A stretch of DNA of 64,000 bases from Pseudokineococcus marinus (GTDB lineage Bacteria; Actinomycetota; Actinomycetes; Actinomycetales; Quadrisphaeraceae), in the NCBI RefSeq assembly GCF_037482405.1, contig NZ_JBBHZZ010000008.1:1-64000 (forward strand). The letters are read 5' to 3'. Both the position numbers and the translations under genes were made by a program. This document shows, in pieces, positions 36,108-44,760 of this stretch. The notes beneath the pieces were generated by a model. It was not told the DNA's origin, made no database searches, and was given only the letters and a program-made list of their open reading frames with translations. Position 1 is the stretch's first letter. The number at the start of each line of letters is the position of its first letter.

Positions 36108-36135
36108 CCCCCGGTGCCGGGTCCGGCACCGGGGG
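36108..36135. terminator. Terminator hairpin after the DUF2231 gene
   Basis: CCCCCGGTGCCGG and its perfect complement separated by GT, between two convergent genes. Confidence 0.75.
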
Positions 36136-36211
36136 CGACACCGGGGCTGTCGGCCGTCCCGTCCCGGTCCGCCGGGTCGGGACGGGACGGGTCCGCCGCT
36201 CGGCGACGCCC

Positions 36212-37975
36212 CTACTGGTAGGAGACGAAGTCGGGCATCGGCTCGACGGCCATCGTCTCCGCCGGCGTCATCGTCGGGGTGTCCTCGTCGTAGAAGTTCT
36301 TCCAGCCCCAGCGCATGCCCTCGGGCGCGTCGGTCTGCAGCGCGCGGTAGGTGTCGAGCTTCTGCCCGGGCGTCCCGTGCCCGTCGGCGTGGACGAGCGG
36401 GACGAGCTCGTCGTGCGACATGTCCAGGCGCTCGCGGTCCACGATCATCCGGGTCTGGAACTGGTGGAGCAGGAAGACCTTGGGCGGCAGGTCCTCCTCC
36501 CGCACCAGCTCCGCCAGCCAGTCACCCACGGCGTTGACCTCGTCGACGCCGACCTGGCCCACCTGCCGCAAGTGCCGCTGGTCGGGCTCGAGCCGCCACT
36601 CCGGGTCGAGGGCGAGCCCGACGCCCGGGTAGGTGAGCAGGTCCTCGTAGCGCTGCGCCTGCGTGAGGAAGTCGGTGCGGCCCGGCTGCAGGTCGAGGAC
36701 GACGTAGACACCCGCGTCGGCCGCGGCCTCGATCCACGGCCGGACGACCTCCGGGTCGAGCTCCTGCGAGTAGTCGCCGTCGTCGCCCGCCGACGCGGAG
36801 GCGACGGTGGTGATGATCTCGAAGGTGGGGACGACGGGGTCCTCGACGAGGTCGTCGTACTCGGCGGCGACCTCCTTCGCGCGCTCGACGGCGGCGTCGA
36901 CGTCCTGCTCGCCCATGACGCCGAGCGAGGGGGTCCCCGGGGAGCCGTAGAGGGCGATCATGTGGCGTCCCGGGAAGGGAACCTGCCCGCCGCCCGGCAG
37001 CTGGTAGCCGGTCTCGACGACGTCCATGCGCTGGGCGAGGCGGTCGGTGTCGCCGAAGTCCGGCGACAGCGCGAGGACCGACGCGGGGGGCGCCGCCGAG
37101 GCGCTCTCGACGAGCGCGCCGTCCGCGCGCGGGTCCCCGCCCGGGACCTCCTCGACGCTCGCCCCTGCGGCGCGCGCCGTCGCGGCGGGCGCGAGGTCGG
37201 CGGCCTCGCCCGTGGACAGCACGAGGACGCCGTCGCCGGCCGCCGCCGCCCCGTCGGCGGTGGGGTCGGCCGTCGCCGCGCCGTCGGCGCCGGGCTCCGC
37301 CCGCTCCGGGGCCTCGACGTCGTCGCTCGCCGCGTCGAGCACCTCGGCGTCGAGAGCGCCCTCGGCCCAGGCGCGGGACCCCTCGTCGGCGGCCAGCACC
37401 TGCTCCGCGCCGAGGCGCTCGACCTCCGCGACGACGGCGGCCGGGTCGGCGCCCGGCACCGCCGGGGCCGGCGGCTCGGCGGCCGGGGGTGCGCCCTCGA
37501 CGGCCCCTCCCTCGTCGGCGGTCGTGGTGGCGCCGTCCGTCGGGGCGGCGTCCGTCGGGGCGGTGGTCGACGGGGCGCCACTGCCGGAGGGCGAGGCCGA
37601 CGGCGTCGGCGCGGGGACGGCGACGACGAGCAGCGGCACGCCCAGCTCCTCGGCGCGGGAGCCCGCAGCGGCGACGTCCGCGTCCGCGGCGACGAGGACG
37701 ACGAGGGGCGAGGCCGCGAAGAGCGCCTCGCTGGCGGGCACGGACCGGTCACCCTCCGCCTGCAGCACGGAGACGGCTGGGAGGGCGGCGAGCTCGACGG
37801 TCGGCTCGTCACCGCCGCCCAGGAAGCCGCCGACGCCTCCGCCACTCCCGCCGTCCTCGCCGCCGGTGCAGCCCGTGAGCAGCAGGAGGCCGACGACCCC
37901 AGCCGCCGCGGCGCGGGCGGAGCGGCGGCCGCGGGTGCCGCTCGACGGGTTCTGGGCGGGCGTCGTCGTCGTCAT
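36212..37975 (-). CDS. Lipoprotein with possible CWB2-like segments and TIM-barrel-like C-terminal domain
   Basis: 587 residues. Lipobox LLLLTGC near residue 32 after an RRSAR n-region, so the mature protein is lipid-anchored outside the cell. The first half has segments such as ASEALFAASPLVVLVAADAD and VVAEVERLGAEQVLAADEG that recall cell-wall-binding repeat 2, separated by a Thr/Pro/Ala/Asp-rich linker. The second half looks enzymatic (PTFEIITTVASASAGDDG, YVVLDLQPGRTDFL, GVGLALDPEWRL, FLLHQFQTRMI), with strand-end acids as in a TIM barrel, but I do not recognise the family. TACCGT lies 8 nt before the ATG. Confidence 0.75.
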   Translation of the reverse strand: MTTTTPAQNPSSGTRGRRSARAAAAGVVGLLLLTGCTGGEDGGSGGGVGGFLGGGDEPTVELAALPAVSVLQAEGDRSVPASEALFAASPLVVLVAADADVAAAGSRAEELGVPLLVVAVPAPTPSASPSGSGAPSTTAPTDAAPTDGATTTADEGGAVEGAPPAAEPPAPAVPGADPAAVVAEVERLGAEQVLAADEGSRAWAEGALDAEVLDAASDDVEAPERAEPGADGAATADPTADGAAAAGDGVLVLSTGEAADLAPAATARAAGASVEEVPGGDPRADGALVESASAAPPASVLALSPDFGDTDRLAQRMDVVETGYQLPGGGQVPFPGRHMIALYGSPGTPSLGVMGEQDVDAAVERAKEVAAEYDDLVEDPVVPTFEIITTVASASAGDDGDYSQELDPEVVRPWIEAAADAGVYVVLDLQPGRTDFLTQAQRYEDLLTYPGVGLALDPEWRLEPDQRHLRQVGQVGVDEVNAVGDWLAELVREEDLPPKVFLLHQFQTRMIVDRERLDMSHDELVPLVHADGHGTPGQKLDTYRALQTDAPEGMRWGWKNFYDEDTPTMTPAETMAVEPMPDFVSYQ

Positions 37976-38061
37976 CACCGCAGACGGTAGCCGCCGCACG
38001 CTGCTCGACCGGGTCACGCGGGCCTCGACGGCCTCACCTCGAGCGCCCGGCACTCGCCGTC

Positions 38062-38223
38062 CCCCGCGAGGGCCCGGCGGTCGTCGTCCCCGCGAGGGCC
38101 CGGCGGTCGGTGGCCGCGCGGGCGGCGCGGGCGGCGCGGGCGCCCGGTCCGGCGTCGATCCGGCGCCGGGCCCACGCCGATCCGGCGTCGGGCCCACGCC
38201 GATCCGGCGTCGGGCCCACGTCG
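38062..38223. repeat. Two direct-repeat arrays upstream of isochorismate synthase
   Basis: Two copies of a unit with CCGCGAGGGCCCGGCGGTCG (about 26-bp period, 38062-38109), then three nearly identical 22-bp units beginning ATCCGGCG (38158-38179, 38180-38201, 38202-38223). They fill most of the 302-bp gap between the lipoprotein start and isochorismate synthase; no gene is visible there. Confidence 0.8.
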
Positions 38224-38277
38224 GGCCGCCGCCGGGGCGGCGTCGCCCGGCGCGCCGGGCGGGGGGATGATGGACCC

Positions 38278-39537
38278 GTGGCAGCAGCGGGCAGCGGGAC
38301 GACGCGGGCGCGGCGCGGGGCGCCCCCCGTGGCCCCGCCCCGCGAGGGCGGGGAGCGCACGCCCGCTGCGGCGGACCTGCTCGCGGCCCTGCGACCGCAC
38401 GAGGACGTGCTGTGGTCGTCCGCCCGCGGCACCGCCCTCGCGCGCGGGACGGCCGAGCGGCTCGACCTGCCGTGGACGGTCGACCTGCCGGGCGCCGTCG
38501 CCGACCGGCTCCGCGCTGTCGCGGCCTCGCGCGCGGGAGAGGCGGTGGTCGTCGGGGCGCTCCCCTTCCGCACCGGTGAGCCGGCGGCGCTGGTGAGGCC
38601 CGAGCGGCTGCTGCGGGCCCCTGGGCGGCTCGGCCCGGCGGCCGCGGGCGGCGCCGCGCCGGTGGTCGTCGCCGAGGAGCCGTCCCCGGCGGAGGACGTG
38701 TACCGCGACTCCGTCCGCACCGCCCTCGACCTGCTCGGAGCAGGGGACCTCGAGAAGGTCGTGCTGGCGCGGGCGCTCGACGTGACGGCGCGCGAGGACG
38801 TCGACGTCCGGGCGCTCGTCGCCGCGCTCGCCCGCCCCGACGACGACGCCCGCGTGTTCTCCGTGCCCCTGGCGGCGGACGCCGGCGGGGTGACGTCCAC
38901 GGCCTCGGGCGTGGTCGGGCGTCCGCCGGTGCTCGTGGGCGCGAGCCCGGAGCTGCTCGTGTCCCTGACCGCCGGGCGCGTCCTCGCGACCCCGCTCGCC
39001 GGCTCGACGACCCGCGCGGCCGACCCCGAGGAGGACGCGGCGCGCGCCCGGGCCCTGCTGGCCTCGGACAAGGACCGCCGCGAGCACGCGCTCGTCGTCG
39101 AGGCCATGGTGCGGGCTCTGCGGCCGTGGTGCGCCGACCTCGTCGTCCCGGAGGCTCCCGAGCTGGTGGCCACGCCGACGGTCTGGCACCTGGCGACCCG
39201 GCTCGAAGGGCGCACGGCCGACCCCTCGACGACCTCGCTGCACCTCGCGCGCGCCCTGCACCCCACGCCCGCCGTCGGCGGGACGCCGTCCGGCCCGGCC
39301 CGGGCGGCGATCGACCGGCTGGAGCCCGTCGACCGCGGCTTCTACGCGGGCGCCGTGGGCTGGACCGACGCCTCGGGCGACGGCGAGTGGGCCGTCACCA
39401 TCCGCTGCGGCGTCGTCCAGGGGCGCTCGGTGCGGCTGCACGCGGGCGCGGGCATCGTCCGCGGCTCCGACCCCGACGCCGAGCTGGCGGAGACGACGGC
39501 CAAGCTCGCCCTCCTCCGCTCCGCGCTCGGGGCCTGA
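38278..39537 (+). CDS. Isochorismate synthase
   Basis: 419-residue chorismate-utilising enzyme converting chorismate to isochorismate for menaquinone or an aryl siderophore. The C-terminal half has GASPELLVSL, TPLAGSTTR, the Mg-binding ALVVEAMVRALRPWC region, HLATRLEGR, ALHPTPAVGGTP and GFYAGAVGWTDASGDGEW, all typical. Menaquinone is the likelier product because no siderophore genes are near, but no other men genes are visible either. GTG 38278 follows a -10-like GATGAT by 6 nt. Confidence 0.9.
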   Translation: MAAAGSGTTRARRGAPPVAPPREGGERTPAAADLLAALRPHEDVLWSSARGTALARGTAERLDLPWTVDLPGAVADRLRAVAASRAGEAVVVGALPFRTGEPAALVRPERLLRAPGRLGPAAAGGAAPVVVAEEPSPAEDVYRDSVRTALDLLGAGDLEKVVLARALDVTAREDVDVRALVAALARPDDDARVFSVPLAADAGGVTSTASGVVGRPPVLVGASPELLVSLTAGRVLATPLAGSTTRAADPEEDAARARALLASDKDRREHALVVEAMVRALRPWCADLVVPEAPELVATPTVWHLATRLEGRTADPSTTSLHLARALHPTPAVGGTPSGPARAAIDRLEPVDRGFYAGAVGWTDASGDGEWAVTIRCGVVQGRSVRLHAGAGIVRGSDPDAELAETTAKLALLRSALGA

Positions 39538-39571
39538 CGCCCGCAGCCGGCCTCGCGGACCGGGCGGGTCG

Positions 39572-41758
39572 TCAGTAGGGCGGGAGGCTCCCCTCGCCCC
39601 ACCCGCCTCCTCCGCCCGTGGCGCCGCTCGGGTCGTCGCCGGGAAGAGCAGGCACCGGGCCGCCGCCCTCGAGCTCACGCTGCTGGCGGGCGAGCTCGGC
39701 GTGGAGGCGGTCGAGGTCCTGGGCGGCGGAGTCGCGGGTGGGGTAGCGCGCGGCGCCCAGGAGCCCCTCTTCCAGCGCGGCTGCGGCCGCGGCATCAGCC
39801 CTCATCGCGGCGCGGACGGCGTCAGTGATGGGCGGTGCGGGGCGCGGCAGCAGCGGTCGGGCGGGCACGTGGACGACCTGCCCGAGCGGGGTGGTCCAGG
39901 TGAGCCCCGGGTCTGTGGGGTCGTCGGAGGTCGGAACGGCGGTCCATCCGAAGTGGTGCTTGGCCAGGTGGTGACGCCGGCAGAGGACGTCGAGGTTGCA
40001 CGGGCAGGTCGGCCCACCGGTGGCGTGGGAGACGCGGTGGTCGAGGTCGCAGCGGGTCGCGGGCATGCGACAGCCGGGGGCCTGGCAGCGGGGTGAGCGG
40101 GTGCGCACCCAGCGGGCGCAGGCGTCGGTTGGCGCGTACGGGCCGGGCCCTCCGGTCGCGGTCGCGTAGGAGCAGGCGGACCGTCGGGCGGCGCGGCGCA
40201 GCGAGGCGTGCAGCGAGGCTGAGGAGCCCGTCACCGGCCCGGGCGGGGAAGGCGGCGGCGCTGCGGCTGCGGCAGTCATGTCAGGTGCCGGTGCTGTCGG
40301 TGGCGACGGCGGGCGGTCGTCGGGGGTGTCGACGCGCACGGTGACGGCTTCCCTGCGGCCGCGGCGCGCTGGTGCGGCCCGGGTGCCCTTCCCCGACGGA
40401 CCGGACAGCGGCGCGGCCATGGTGGTGGGGTCGAGGGTCAGGAGGTGGCCGTCGAGGCCGACGAGGTGGCCGGTGAGCGGTGCGGTCAGGGCGCGGCGGA
40501 AGCGGTGCCCGGCGGCGAGGAGCTCGGCGACGGCGAGCGCGGGGACGGGTCCGAGGGTGGGGTGCTGGGCGGGGTCGTCGTCGAGGCCGAGGAGGCTGGA
40601 CAGGGCCACGGTGACCTGCGGGCCGTGCGGGCTGCGCGCCCGCGCCACCCTCGTGGTCGTGGCGGCCGGACCCTCCCCTGCGCTGGTGCTGGCGTCCGCG
40701 CGGGTGGCAGCACCGGCGCCAGCACTGGTGGGCAGGTCGGTGGTCGTGAGGTCGGTGGTGGTGGCGAGGTCGACGAGGGCGTCGAAGCGGCGGGCGTCGA
40801 TGCCTCGCCGGTCGGGCAACCCGGCCGCGGCGGCATCGCTGAGGGCGTCCAGGCCGGCGGACGTCGCCGCGTGCGGGTCGGTCCTGCCGTGCTCCCCGGC
40901 CCGGGCCCGGGCCTGCGTGGTCAACCGCTCGAAGACGCACGCCAGGTCCAGCACCGGGCCCGTCGCGACCAGCTGGGCCATCCCGTCCGCGACCGGGAAC
41001 AGGCGCACCCCGCGGGCGCACGTCGCCCGCCGCACCCGCCGGCGCACCGCCTCGGGGTCGATCGTGGCGACCAGGTGCCGCACCCGCGCCCGCAGCGCCG
41101 GGACCGTCAACGAGCTCAGGTCGCCGGCCAGGGCCGCATCCACCGCCGCCGCGTGAGGAGCCGAGAGGGCGACGGTCTCGTCGGCGACCAGCCGGGAGCG
41201 CTGAGGGTCGATGCGCCCGGCCTCCAACGCGGCCAGCGTCACCGGCAGCCGGGTCGTGACCGCGAGGGCCTCGGCGACCACCTCCTGCGCCCGCCGCAGC
41301 GGCACGACCAGCGCGACCGCCAGCTCCGCCGCCGCGGCCTCGAACGCCACACCCGCATCCCGCCCCGACCCCGCCCCCGGACTGGAGGTCTCCGCCAGCG
41401 TCACCACACCGACCGCACCCGGCCGCCCGGCGCCGTCACCAGCGTCGGCCACCGGCGCCGCCGGCCCACCCGACGCGCCCAGCTCGTCCACCAGCGCGGC
41501 GACCTGCCGCAGCAGCCCCGCCCACGCCCTCGACCGCGCCACCTCCAGCGCGACGACCGCCTGCACCCGACCCAGCGTCCCGGCCCGCACCTCCGACCGC
41601 ACCCGACCGACCTCGCCGACCAGCTCGACGACACCGCCGTCCTCGCCCGCGGCAGCACCGGTCACGTCAGGGGAGCCCGCACCCCGACCGGCGCGCGGCG
41701 AGGCCGACGGCGGGACGGCGTCGTCCCCCTCAGCCCCGCTCACGCCCATCTCGAACAC
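39572..41758 (-). CDS. DUF222-HNH endonuclease family protein (13E12-like)
   Basis: 728 residues. A helical DUF222 domain (about 150-300, with LPVTLAALEAGRIDPQRSRL and LSAPHAAAVDAAL) is followed by a variable Thr/Ala-rich stretch and a C-terminal HNH nuclease: CQAPGCRMPATRCDLDHRV, then CPCNLDVLCRRHH and HFGW. These proteins are abundant in actinobacteria and can lie in mobile or repeated regions, but no terminal repeats or integrase are here. GTG 41758 is preferred over ATG 41749 because TAGCCT (41766-41771) is 7 nt upstream. Confidence 0.88.
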   Translation of the reverse strand: MFEMGVSGAEGDDAVPPSASPRAGRGAGSPDVTGAAAGEDGGVVELVGEVGRVRSEVRAGTLGRVQAVVALEVARSRAWAGLLRQVAALVDELGASGGPAAPVADAGDGAGRPGAVGVVTLAETSSPGAGSGRDAGVAFEAAAAELAVALVVPLRRAQEVVAEALAVTTRLPVTLAALEAGRIDPQRSRLVADETVALSAPHAAAVDAALAGDLSSLTVPALRARVRHLVATIDPEAVRRRVRRATCARGVRLFPVADGMAQLVATGPVLDLACVFERLTTQARARAGEHGRTDPHAATSAGLDALSDAAAAGLPDRRGIDARRFDALVDLATTTDLTTTDLPTSAGAGAATRADASTSAGEGPAATTTRVARARSPHGPQVTVALSSLLGLDDDPAQHPTLGPVPALAVAELLAAGHRFRRALTAPLTGHLVGLDGHLLTLDPTTMAAPLSGPSGKGTRAAPARRGRREAVTVRVDTPDDRPPSPPTAPAPDMTAAAAAPPPSPPGPVTGSSASLHASLRRAARRSACSYATATGGPGPYAPTDACARWVRTRSPRCQAPGCRMPATRCDLDHRVSHATGGPTCPCNLDVLCRRHHLAKHHFGWTAVPTSDDPTDPGLTWTTPLGQVVHVPARPLLPRPAPPITDAVRAAMRADAAAAAALEEGLLGAARYPTRDSAAQDLDRLHAELARQQRELEGGGPVPALPGDDPSGATGGGGGWGEGSLPPY

Positions 41759-41964
41759 GTGTACGAGGCTAGGGGCGGGGTCCGATGACGCCCCCACGAC
41801 CCTGCGGCCTGTGGACGACGCCCCGCTCGACCGACCTGTGCGCGACCGCCGGACACCGGCGTCGCCGCGGCTCACGACGCCGGCCTCGCGCAGGAGTCGA
41901 CCGGCGTCGCCGCCAGCCGTCTCGCCGACCGGAGACCGCAGACCTAAGACCGGAGACCGACCTC

Positions 41965-42720
41965 TCACGCGCGTCGCGCGCCGACCTCGCCGCCCCTGGC
42001 GCCGGCGGACCTCGTCCCCGCCCAGCGCAGCACGTCCACATCCCGGCCCAGTCCCCTGCGCAGGCGGCGCAGGTCTCGGCGCGTCGGGTCGACGACGTGG
42101 GGCACCCGCGCCCCGCGCAGCAGGGGCAGGTCGCGGGCGCTGTCGGAGTACGCGTGGTCCACGGGCAGCTCGACACCCGCCGCTCGCAGAGCGGTCACCT
42201 TGCCCGGCCCTCGGGCGTGCACGACGGGCGGCGGCGGTCGCCAGCGGTGGCGGACCAGCCGGGTCGCGACCACCTCCACCTCGCGCAGGCCCAGGGCGTC
42301 GCGCACGGCCAGCGCCAGCGGCTCCGCGCACCCGGTCGCGAGGACCACCCGGTCCCCGCGGCGCAGGTGCTCGCGCACGCGCGCCACCCCCGCGCCCGCG
42401 ACCCGCCGCCCACCCGCGTGGACGGCGGCGACGCGCCGGACCTCGGCGGCGAAGGCTTCGTCGTCGAGGCCCAGCCCGGCGAGCCACACGAGCCCGCGCT
42501 CGGCCGCCGAGCGCGTCGGCGCCAGCAGCAGCCCGGGCCCCCACAGCGGCGCGGCGACGACGGCCACCAGCAGGCGCAACCGGTGGCGGGACAGCAGGTG
42601 GCGCAGGAGGGCGCCGAAGGCGTCACCCGCGACGAGCGTGCCGTCGAGGTCGACGACGACCGTCGCGCGCTCCCCACCACCGCTGCCGCGGTCGGGCGAC
42701 GTCGGCGCGGAGGAGCCCAT
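41965..42720 (-). CDS. HAD-superfamily IB phosphatase (SerB/PSPase-like)
   Basis: 251 residues. Motif I VVDLDGTLVAGD (nucleophile and acid Asp), motif II LATGC, motif III lysine in GPGK, motif IV YSDSARDLPLL. The cap is small and helical and includes a hydrophobic stretch (LLVAVVAAPLWGPGLLLAP) that could associate with the membrane. Related proteins dephosphorylate phosphoserine or lysophospholipid phosphates; the substrate is unknown. ATG 42720 is overlapped by GGAG about 6 nt away on the opposite reading, so the ribosome site is not clear. Confidence 0.85.
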   Translation of the reverse strand: MGSSAPTSPDRGSGGGERATVVVDLDGTLVAGDAFGALLRHLLSRHRLRLLVAVVAAPLWGPGLLLAPTRSAAERGLVWLAGLGLDDEAFAAEVRRVAAVHAGGRRVAGAGVARVREHLRRGDRVVLATGCAEPLALAVRDALGLREVEVVATRLVRHRWRPPPPVVHARGPGKVTALRAAGVELPVDHAYSDSARDLPLLRGARVPHVVDPTRRDLRRLRRGLGRDVDVLRWAGTRSAGARGGEVGARRA

Positions 42721-42782
42721 GCCGCCACCGTGGCAGGCGCTGACCCTCCCCGCTCGCCGCGCGCCACGACGACACCGGCCCG

Positions 42783-42942
42783 CTCGCGCCCCGGCGACGG
42801 CGGACGCCTGAGCCCCGGTGACGGCTCCGCTTGGACTCGATGACGGTTGCGCCTGAGCCACGGCGACGGCTGCGCCTGAGCCACGGCGACGGCTGCGCCT
42901 GGCCCCGACGACGGCGGCGCCCGAGTCCCGGTGACGGCCGGC
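42783..42942. repeat. 22-23-bp minisatellite upstream of gnd
   Basis: About seven degenerate units with consensus GCCTGAGCCACGGCGACGG plus TGC, starting near 42783, 42806, 42829, 42851, 42874, 42897 and 42919. Units at 42851 and 42874 are identical. It occupies part of the 460-bp divergent gap between the HAD gene and gnd, which otherwise holds no gene I can support. Confidence 0.85.
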
Positions 42943-43180
42943 GGTCCTCCACCGGCGACCTCGGACGGGCGCGCCCCGGCCCGGCGGACGAGGGCTCCCC
43001 GGTCGAGCGCACGACGGCACCGCGGGTCCGGCGGACGGACCGGCCTGCCGGGCGCGGCGGTGTCGGGCACGATCGGCAACGGCCCCCGGCGCCCCGCGCC
43101 GGCGGGCGCGACGCTCCCCCCGAGCGCCCTGACCCCGCCCCGGGCCGCTGCGGCGGCCCCGACCCCCTCCGGGAGACCGC

Positions 43181-44710
43181 ATGGCCGGCACGACCGACAC
43201 GACCTCGAGCACGGGCACCCCCGCGAAGCCGGACCCGGGCGGCCTCGCCGACGTCGGCGTCACCGGCCTCGCGGTGATGGGCCGCAACCTGGCCCGCAAC
43301 ATCGCCCGGCACGGTCACGCGGTGGCGGTGCACAACCGGACGGCGTCCCGCGTCGACGAGCTGGTGGCCGAGCACGGCGACGAGGGCGACTTCCGCCCGT
43401 CGCACTCGCTCGAGGACTTCGTGGCCTCCCTCGCCAAGCCGCGCCGCGTGATCATCATGGTGAAGGCCGGGAAGGCGACGGACGCCGTCATCGACGAGCT
43501 GGTGCCCCTCCTCGAGGAGGGCGACATCGTCGTCGACGCCGGCAACGCGCACTACGAGGACACCCGCCGCCGCGAGCACGACCTGCGCGAGCGCGGCCTG
43601 CACTTCGTCGGCACCGGCGTCTCCGGCGGCGAGGAGGGCGCCCTCGAGGGGCCGAGCATCATGCCCGGCGGCTCGCGCGAGTCCTACGAGGCCCTCGGGC
43701 CGATCCTCGAGGACATCGCGGTCGACGTCGACGGCACCCCGTGCTGCACCTACGTCGGCCCCGACGGCGCGGGCCACTTCGTCAAGATGGTCCACAACGG
43801 CATCGAGTACGCCGACATGCAGCTCATCGCCGAGGCCTACGACCTCCTGCGCCAGGGGCTCGACCTCTCCCCCGCCCAGCTCGCCGACGTCTTCGACGAG
43901 TGGAACGAGGGCGACCTCGAGTCCTTCCTCGTGGAGATCACCGCCCGGGTGCTGCGCCACGAGGACGCGAGCACGGGGAAGCCGTTCGTCGACGTCGTCG
44001 TCGACCAGGCCGAGCAGAAGGGCACCGGCCGCTGGACGGTGCAGTCCGCGCTCGACCTCGGCGTGCCCGTCACCGGCATCGCCGAGGCGGTCTTCGCGCG
44101 CGCCCTCTCCGGCGCCGCGGGCCAGCGGAAGGCGGTGCTGGACAGGGGCCTCGCCGGCCCCAGCGGCGGCCGCCTCGAGGGCGCCGACGCCGAGGGCTTC
44201 GTCGACGCCGTCCGCCAGGCGCTCTACGCCTCCAAGGTCGTGGCGTACGCGCAGGGGTTCGACCAGATCACCGCGGCCAGCCAGGAGTACGGCTGGGACA
44301 TCGACCGCGGGATGATGGCGACGATCTGGCGCGGCGGCTGCATCATCCGCGCCCGCTTCCTCGACCGCATCAAGCAGGCCTACGACAAGGACCAGCACCT
44401 GGCCTCGCTGCTGCTCGACGACTACTTCGCCGAGGCCGTCGCCGACGCGCAGGACGCCTGGCGGCGCGTGGTGGCCACGGCGGTCCGGCTCGGCGTCCCC
44501 GCCCCCGGCTTCTCGAGCGCGCTGGCGTACTACGACGGCCTGCGCCGGGACCGCCTGCCGGCCGCCCTCGTCCAGGGGCTGCGCGACCTCTTCGGCGCCC
44601 ACACCTACCGGCGCGTCGACGCCGAGGGCACCTACCACGTGCTGTGGTCGGAGGACGGCTCCGAGGAGCGGCAGGACACCCAGGACCAGGGCTCGCACAG
44701 CCCCCACTGA
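43181..44710 (+). CDS. gnd: 6-phosphogluconate dehydrogenase (decarboxylating)
   Basis: 509-residue pentose-phosphate enzyme producing ribulose 5-phosphate, CO2 and NADPH. Nucleotide motif GLAVMGRNLARNIARHG with HNRT after beta-2 (NADP type), substrate loop VSGGEEGALEGPSIMPGG, catalytic lysine in GAGHFVKMVHNGIEYADMQ, and KGTGRWTVQSA. C-terminal dimer tail YRRVDAEGTYHVLW is present, so this is the long bacterial form. The first 25 residues are a Thr/Pro-rich extension. AGACCGC before ATG gives only a weak ribosome site. Confidence 0.96.
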   Translation: MAGTTDTTSSTGTPAKPDPGGLADVGVTGLAVMGRNLARNIARHGHAVAVHNRTASRVDELVAEHGDEGDFRPSHSLEDFVASLAKPRRVIIMVKAGKATDAVIDELVPLLEEGDIVVDAGNAHYEDTRRREHDLRERGLHFVGTGVSGGEEGALEGPSIMPGGSRESYEALGPILEDIAVDVDGTPCCTYVGPDGAGHFVKMVHNGIEYADMQLIAEAYDLLRQGLDLSPAQLADVFDEWNEGDLESFLVEITARVLRHEDASTGKPFVDVVVDQAEQKGTGRWTVQSALDLGVPVTGIAEAVFARALSGAAGQRKAVLDRGLAGPSGGRLEGADAEGFVDAVRQALYASKVVAYAQGFDQITAASQEYGWDIDRGMMATIWRGGCIIRARFLDRIKQAYDKDQHLASLLLDDYFAEAVADAQDAWRRVVATAVRLGVPAPGFSSALAYYDGLRRDRLPAALVQGLRDLFGAHTYRRVDAEGTYHVLWSEDGSEERQDTQDQGSHSPH

Positions 44711-44723
44711 CCCCGCCCGTCCG

Positions 44724-44757
44724 CGCGGGCCCGGCACCCTGGGGTGCCGGGCCCGCG
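44724..44757. terminator. Bidirectional terminator between gnd and the GGDEF-EAL gene
   Basis: Fifteen-pair perfect stem CGCGGGCCCGGCACC with a CTGG loop, between convergent stops. Confidence 0.85.
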
Positions 44758-44760
44758 TCG

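Noticed and set aside
39572..41758. Mobile intron or integrated element carrying the HNH protein
   Set aside because: No terminal repeats, integrase, tRNA junction or reverse transcriptase flank it; DUF222-HNH genes are often isolated.
42783..42942. CRISPR-like array
   Set aside because: The repeats are contiguous and degenerate with no unique spacers, and no cas genes are in the window.
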